From Myxococcota bacterium (GTDB lineage Bacteria; Myxococcota_A; Polyangia; Polyangiales; Polyangiaceae), in NCBI GenBank assembly GCA_963169165.1, contig CAUJFL010000245.1:1-39970 (forward strand): DNA of 39,970 nt. The letters run 5' to 3'. This document shows, piece after piece, positions 36,042 to 39,970 of this stretch. How positions within the stretch are numbered: the first letter of the stretch is position 1; each line of letters begins with the position of its first letter. The translations under genes were made by a program, and so were the position numbers. The notes below the pieces were generated by a model. It was not told the DNA's origin and searched no databases. It saw nothing but the letters and a program-made list of their open reading frames with translations.

Positions 36042-36665
36042 TCAGTGGTGCTTCAGCCGATCGGGCGTGTGGCCGAGGCCAGGATCGTCCTTGGGGTTCT
36101 CGGTGAGCTGGCGACCGGTCGGATCGGAGAAGCTCATCAGCGTGCCGCGCTCGTAGATGAACTGGTCGCGCGAGTCGTAGGGCACCGCGTGCTGGCCGGT
36201 GTCCATGCGGATCGCGTCGCAGGGGCACGCCTCGACACAGTAGCCACAGAAGATGCAGCGCAGCTCGTCGATGACGAATGACACCGGGTACTTCTCCCAG
36301 CCCTTCTTGTCGGCGTCGGCGTACTCGCCCGCGACGATGTGGATGCACTGCGCGGGGCACGCGGTCGAGCAGCAGAGACACGCGACGCACCGAGGCGAGC
36401 CGTCCTCGCGCAGCGTCAGGCGGTGCACGCCGCGGAAGCGCTCTGGGTACGGGCGCTTCTGCTCGGGGTAGCTGATCGTGGTCACTCCGTCTTCGAACGC
36501 GTCGAGCACGGGATCGTTGCGCTGACCGAACGCGATCTCCTTCGTGTTCTTGAAGAAGTGCTTCACCGTGACGCCGATGCCCGCGACGATCGACGGCAGG
36601 TATGACTGCATCTTCGCGTCGTGCGACGGGCGCGGGATGGGCTTGCCGATGATTCCGTTTCCCAT
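36042..36665 (-). CDS. nuoI: NADH-quinone oxidoreductase subunit I (NuoI)
   Basis: Peripheral-arm subunit of 207 residues that carries clusters N6a and N6b to the quinone site. Two ferredoxin motifs: C93-x2-C96-x2-C99-x3-C103-P and C137-x2-C140-x2-C143-x3-C147-P, plus RGVHRLTLREDGSPRC just before and the tail SFSDPTGRQLTENP. Extra cysteines at 98, 107 and 149. An N-terminal extension (MGNGIIGKPIPRPSHDAKMQ) precedes the membrane-contact helix. It starts 14 bases after nuoH. The expected next gene, nuoJ, is not downstream: the coiled-coil protein gene begins 46 bp after it. Confidence 0.95.
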   Translation of the reverse strand: MGNGIIGKPIPRPSHDAKMQSYLPSIVAGIGVTVKHFFKNTKEIAFGQRNDPVLDAFEDGVTTISYPEQKRPYPERFRGVHRLTLREDGSPRCVACLCCSTACPAQCIHIVAGEYADADKKGWEKYPVSFVIDELRCIFCGYCVEACPCDAIRMDTGQHAVPYDSRDQFIYERGTLMSFSDPTGRQLTENPKDDPGLGHTPDRLKHH

Positions 36666-36679
36666 GGTTCTTGTCTCGC

Positions 36680-38482
36680 TCAGGCCTGCATCGGGGTCTC
36701 GGGCGTGCGGCCGATCCGGCCGACGCGCGCCGCGACGTTGCTCTGCGTGAAGCGCTCGCGCTCGACCGGCGACAGCAGCAGCCGCGCGAACTTGACCGCG
36801 ATGAACGCCGACGCGCCGATCACGACGAAGCGGCTCGCGTCGGCCAGCAGCGACAGGCCGCTCACCACCGACGGGCCCGCGCTCCCCGCGCCGAGCACGA
36901 GCAGGCCCGTGAGCACGATGTTGCCGAGCGCCGCGGGCAGCATGAACTTCCAGCCGAACGCCATGATCTGGTCGTACCTGAAGCGCGGCAGCGTCCAGCG
37001 GATGAAGATTTGGAAGAACGACAGCGACAGCACCTTGCCGAAGAAGATCCCGACGCCGAGGATCGTCGCCGTCAGGTGGCTCATCTGCGCGTGCAGGAGC
37101 ACCGTGTCGCCGAAGGCGACGTGCACCGCGTCGCGGTTCAAGAACGGCATCGTCCAGCCGCCCAGGAAGATCGTGACGAGCAGCGCGCTCGACGTCACGA
37201 GCTCGATGTACTCGCCCGTGTAGAACATCGCGAACTTGAAGCTCGAGTACTCGACGAAGTAGCCGGCGATGATCTCGCTCTCGCCCTCGGGCGCGTCGAA
37301 CGGGGTGCGCTTCTGCTCGGCGATCGCGGCCGCGAAGAACAAGAAGAACGCGAGCGGCTGGACGAAGATCCCCCAGGTGTTCTCGGCCTGCCAGCGCACC
37401 ATCTCGCCGAGGCGCGGCGTGCCGTAGATCATGAAGGCGCCTGCGAGCGACAGGCCCATCGCGACCTCGTAGCTGACCATCTGGCTGGCCGCGCGGAGGC
37501 CGCCGAGCAAGCTCCACTTGTTGTCGCTCGACCAGCCCGCGAGCGCGGCGCCGATGATCCCGGTGCCAGCCATCGCGAACAGATAGAGGATGCCGACGTT
37601 GAGATCGGCGATCTGCAGGCTCACGGCCTGCTGCCCCTCGGCGCAGGCGCCGATCTTCGAGGCGGTGTCGGCGAGCTTGGTCACGTCGAGCACGCCGCCG
37701 GTCGTGCCGAAGCAGAGGCTGTCACCGAACGGGATGATCGCGTAGGTGACCAGCGCCGGGAACAGCGAGATGAGCGGCGCGAGCGAGTGCAGGAGCTTGT
37801 CGGCCTTCGGCGGGACGAAATCCTCTTTGAACGCGAACTTCAGCGCGTCGGCGATCGAGTGCAGCAACCCCGCCGCGCGCAGCTCGACCGTGCCGGACGG
37901 GATGCGGTAGCCGAGATATCCGCCGACCATCAGCAGCACGAGCGTCAACGCCGCGGGGCCTCCGAGCGCGAACGCCTTCGACACCTCGGCCTCGTTGGCG
38001 GGCGAGGAGGCGCCGTACAGCACGGCGAGCGCCAGGTGCAGGAAGCCGCCCGTGTAGAAGATCCAGCGCGGATCGCGCATGTCGCGCAGCGCGACCTCGA
38101 GCGGGTTCGCCGCGTCCTCGGAGACCCGCACGTAACCGGCCAGGACGAGCGCGTGGGACCACAAGACCAACGTCGCCAGCTCGGCCATCCAGAAGCCGCG
38201 ACCGACGCCCGTCTCGGGCGGGTTCGCAGGGAAGACCTTGAAGCAGAGCGCCGCGATCGCCAGGCCGGCGAGGAGCGCCGGCGTCGCGAGGGCGCCCTTG
38301 AGGATCATCCCCGGCAGCTTGATGACGGCGCGGTTCGGGCCGACGCGGTCCTGGATCAGCGCGGCCTGGCGGCGCTCGACGAACACGAGCACCGGCGCGA
38401 GGTTCAGGAAGAACCCGAGCATGATCAGGATCTTCACGAGCGCGAAGATCAGCACCTGGTACTCGGCGATGAATTTCACCAT
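36680..38482 (-). CDS. nuoH: NADH-quinone oxidoreductase subunit H (NuoH) with a four-helix insertion
   Basis: Membrane subunit of complex I that shapes the quinone cavity and the E-channel. At 600 residues it is much longer than the usual 320-430. The start MVKFIAEYQVLIFALVKILI leads to the invariant ERRQAALIQDRVGPNR (36-51), which is normally followed at once by 'GLLQPLADGLK'. Here the matching GLLHSIADALKFAFKEDF begins only at residue 205. The ~150 residues between hold four likely helices (about 60-82, 99-118, 141-158, 173-193). A second insertion (about 254-288) with Cys257 and Cys280 precedes SLQIADLNVGILY. The rest is regular: EVAMGLSL, FDAPEGESEIIAGYFVEY, and RWTLPRFRYDQ. Starts 8 bp after nuoG. 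Confidence 0.93.
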   Translation of the reverse strand: MVKFIAEYQVLIFALVKILIMLGFFLNLAPVLVFVERRQAALIQDRVGPNRAVIKLPGMILKGALATPALLAGLAIAALCFKVFPANPPETGVGRGFWMAELATLVLWSHALVLAGYVRVSEDAANPLEVALRDMRDPRWIFYTGGFLHLALAVLYGASSPANEAEVSKAFALGGPAALTLVLLMVGGYLGYRIPSGTVELRAAGLLHSIADALKFAFKEDFVPPKADKLLHSLAPLISLFPALVTYAIIPFGDSLCFGTTGGVLDVTKLADTASKIGACAEGQQAVSLQIADLNVGILYLFAMAGTGIIGAALAGWSSDNKWSLLGGLRAASQMVSYEVAMGLSLAGAFMIYGTPRLGEMVRWQAENTWGIFVQPLAFFLFFAAAIAEQKRTPFDAPEGESEIIAGYFVEYSSFKFAMFYTGEYIELVTSSALLVTIFLGGWTMPFLNRDAVHVAFGDTVLLHAQMSHLTATILGVGIFFGKVLSLSFFQIFIRWTLPRFRYDQIMAFGWKFMLPAALGNIVLTGLLVLGAGSAGPSVVSGLSLLADASRFVVIGASAFIAVKFARLLLSPVERERFTQSNVAARVGRIGRTPETPMQA

Positions 38483-38490
38483 GGCGTCTC

Positions 38491-39969
38491 TCACTCGGCC
38501 GGCGGGGCCGGGATGCTCTTCGGGGGGAGGCTCGCGCTCGGCTCGGCGGCCATCGCCTTGCGCAGCTCGCCGAGCTTCTTGGTGGGCATGGCGTAGCCGA
38601 GCTCGCGCGCGATGAGCCCGACCCACTCCCAGCCGGGCTTCGAGTCGCCGACGGGGAGGATCGCGCGCTCGCTGCGCTGCGGGGTGTTCTGCGAGTTGAC
38701 GTAGGTGCCGTCCATCTCGGCCCATGAGCACGCGGGCAGCACGATCTGCGCGGCCTTCGCGAGCGGACCCTCGTGAGCGCTGATCGCGACGAAGCCCTTG
38801 GCCCGCGACAGCGCGGCGATCGCCGGGCCGTCGAGCGCGGCGTCGCTGCCGAGCGCGAGCACGTGGGTGATCTTTCCGGCGGCGACGCCCGCGACCAGAT
38901 CGTCGAGCCGCTTTGGTGGGGTCGTCGACGCGATCTGCACCGCGCCGGCCGTGTTGGGGTTGCGATCGGCCGCCATCAGCACGCCGTCGGCCTCGCCGGG
39001 CGCGCGCCCCGCCAGGAAGAGATCGCCCGCGCCGAGGTACGTCTTGGCGAGCGTCACGAGCGCGAAGTTGTCCTCGCTCGCGTGCTCGGCAGACAGCACC
39101 ACCGCGATCGTGCCGGGGTTGGTGAAGCGCTTCTTCACCTCGGCGAGCGCGTCGGCGACGGTGGTCGAGACGCCGCCGACGCGGGCCTCGGTGATGCGCC
39201 CCTCGTGCGCCCGCGCGTAGGACAGCATGCCGTGGTCGCACATCCAGTATTTGTTGACCTCTTCGTTCTCGCGGGGGCGGTGCCGGTAGGCGCGCTGGTT
39301 GCGAGGATCGAAGTCGAGGTACGCGTTGCAGCCGGTCGCGCAGCCCTGGCACACCGTGCGGGCCGAGCGGAGGAACCACACGCGCGCCTTGAATCGAAAA
39401 TCCTTCGAGGTGAGCGCGCCGACGGGGCAGACGTGCTCGGTCATCAGCGTGTAGTTGTTGTCGAGCTCGCGCCCGTCGGCGACGAAGATCTCGCCGAGGT
39501 TGCCGCGCTCCCGCTTCTCGAGGACGGGATCCTTCGCGACCTCCTCGACGAAGCGCACGCACCGGGTGCAGACGATGCAGCGCTCGGCGTCGTAGACGAT
39601 GGTCGGACCGAAGCTCACCGCCTTCGGCTTGTGCACGATGTCGTCGTGCATGCGCTTCTTGTAGCGACCGTGCTCGAGCCAGTAATCCTGCAGGCGGCAC
39701 TCGCCCGCCTGGTCGCAGATCGGGCAGTCGACCGGGTGGTTGAGCAGCAAGAACTCCTGCACCGTCTTGCGGGCGTCGGCGACGGCGGGCGACGAGTCGC
39801 TCAGCACCTCCATGCCGTCGGCGCACCCGATCTGGCAGGCGGGCTGGAGCTTGGGCTTCTGCGTGGAGACGTACTCCTTGCCGTTCCACTGGAGCACGTC
39901 GAGGCGCATCGCGCGCTGGCCCGGCGGCGGCAGGATCTCGACGAGGCACATGCGGCAGTTGGCCGCGAC
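38491..39969 (-). CDS. nuoG: NADH-quinone oxidoreductase subunit G (NuoG), 5' partial, short form
   Basis: The frame is open at the right edge and begins in VAANCRMCLVEI, the end of the [2Fe-2S] N1b motif, so the first ~45 residues are missing. Visible clusters: the H-x3-C-x2-C-x5-C motif (NHPVDCPICDQAGEC, N5), C-x2-C-x2-C with a distal CPVGAL (N4), and the fourth C-x2-C-x3-C ... C motif (CQGCATGCN ... MCDHG) that would hold N7, which is absent in many complex I enzymes. The molybdopterin-like C-terminal domain is shortened: the whole protein would be about 535 residues against ~700-900 usually. EADGVLMAADRNPNTAGA and DGTYVNSQNTPQRSE fit NuoG/formate dehydrogenase-like domains. Confidence 0.93.
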   Translation of the reverse strand, partial: VAANCRMCLVEILPPPGQRAMRLDVLQWNGKEYVSTQKPKLQPACQIGCADGMEVLSDSSPAVADARKTVQEFLLLNHPVDCPICDQAGECRLQDYWLEHGRYKKRMHDDIVHKPKAVSFGPTIVYDAERCIVCTRCVRFVEEVAKDPVLEKRERGNLGEIFVADGRELDNNYTLMTEHVCPVGALTSKDFRFKARVWFLRSARTVCQGCATGCNAYLDFDPRNQRAYRHRPRENEEVNKYWMCDHGMLSYARAHEGRITEARVGGVSTTVADALAEVKKRFTNPGTIAVVLSAEHASEDNFALVTLAKTYLGAGDLFLAGRAPGEADGVLMAADRNPNTAGAVQIASTTPPKRLDDLVAGVAAGKITHVLALGSDAALDGPAIAALSRAKGFVAISAHEGPLAKAAQIVLPACSWAEMDGTYVNSQNTPQRSERAILPVGDSKPGWEWVGLIARELGYAMPTKKLGELRKAMAAEPSASLPPKSIPAPPAE

Positions 39970-39970
39970 C

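Overview
This window is about 40 kb of high-GC DNA with tightly packed genes and no insertion sequences, CRISPR arrays, rRNA or tRNA genes that I could recognise. No gene-free stretch exceeds about 200 bp. Several features suggest a Myxococcota (Polyangia-type, 'deltaproteobacterial') chromosome: Cys-containing RCC1-repeat protein, Cys-rich lipoproteins, a giant TPR protein, frequent GTG/TTG starts and the mix of housekeeping genes. This assignment is inferred from gene style and not proven by a marker gene.

Layout. 1-1.3 kb: 3' end of an RCC1-repeat protein. 1.4-6.2 kb (minus strand): a five-gene operon with nucleotidyltransferase, sugar-type ABC ATPase, Tat-like lipoprotein binding protein and two permeases. 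The genes overlap or nearly touch. 6.3-7.9 kb: ruvX/yqgF and mltG. 7.6-9.4 kb (minus): a Nudix hydrolase, queD and a BFD-type [2Fe-2S] protein. 9.4-11.6 kb: dksA with a recognisable promoter, then the translation factor ettA. 11.7-15.5 kb: an outer-membrane-type protein and a long-chain acyl-CoA synthetase. 15.5-16.1 kb (minus): a 16-cysteine lipoprotein. 16.2-20.6 kb: the conserved dnaX-ebfC-recR replication/repair cluster followed by ridA and an unrecognised 390-residue gene. 20.7-21.5 kb (minus): a lipoprotein. 21.6-33.6 kb (minus): a class IV aminotransferase behind an 11.2 kb gene for a 3,730-residue TPR protein. 33.8-34.2 kb: a small lipoprotein. 34.1-36.0 kb (minus): a membrane-anchored coiled-coil protein. 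36.0-40 kb (minus): nuoI, nuoH and nuoG of respiratory complex I, with nuoG running off the right edge.

The most striking points are the giant TPR protein, which takes up 28 percent of the window, and an unusual NuoH. The NuoH carries about 150 extra residues with four predicted membrane helices, placed inside the normally invariant quinone-site loop. Two minus-strand genes (BFD protein and coiled-coil protein) run into their convergent neighbours, yet in both an out-of-frame TAG lies exactly where the gene should end. This suggests single-base shifts. Convergent gene ends are marked by GC-rich hairpins, including a perfect 26-nt palindrome that holds both stop codons. Very long open frames exist on the strand opposite real genes, but they follow from GC-rich codon use and were not called.
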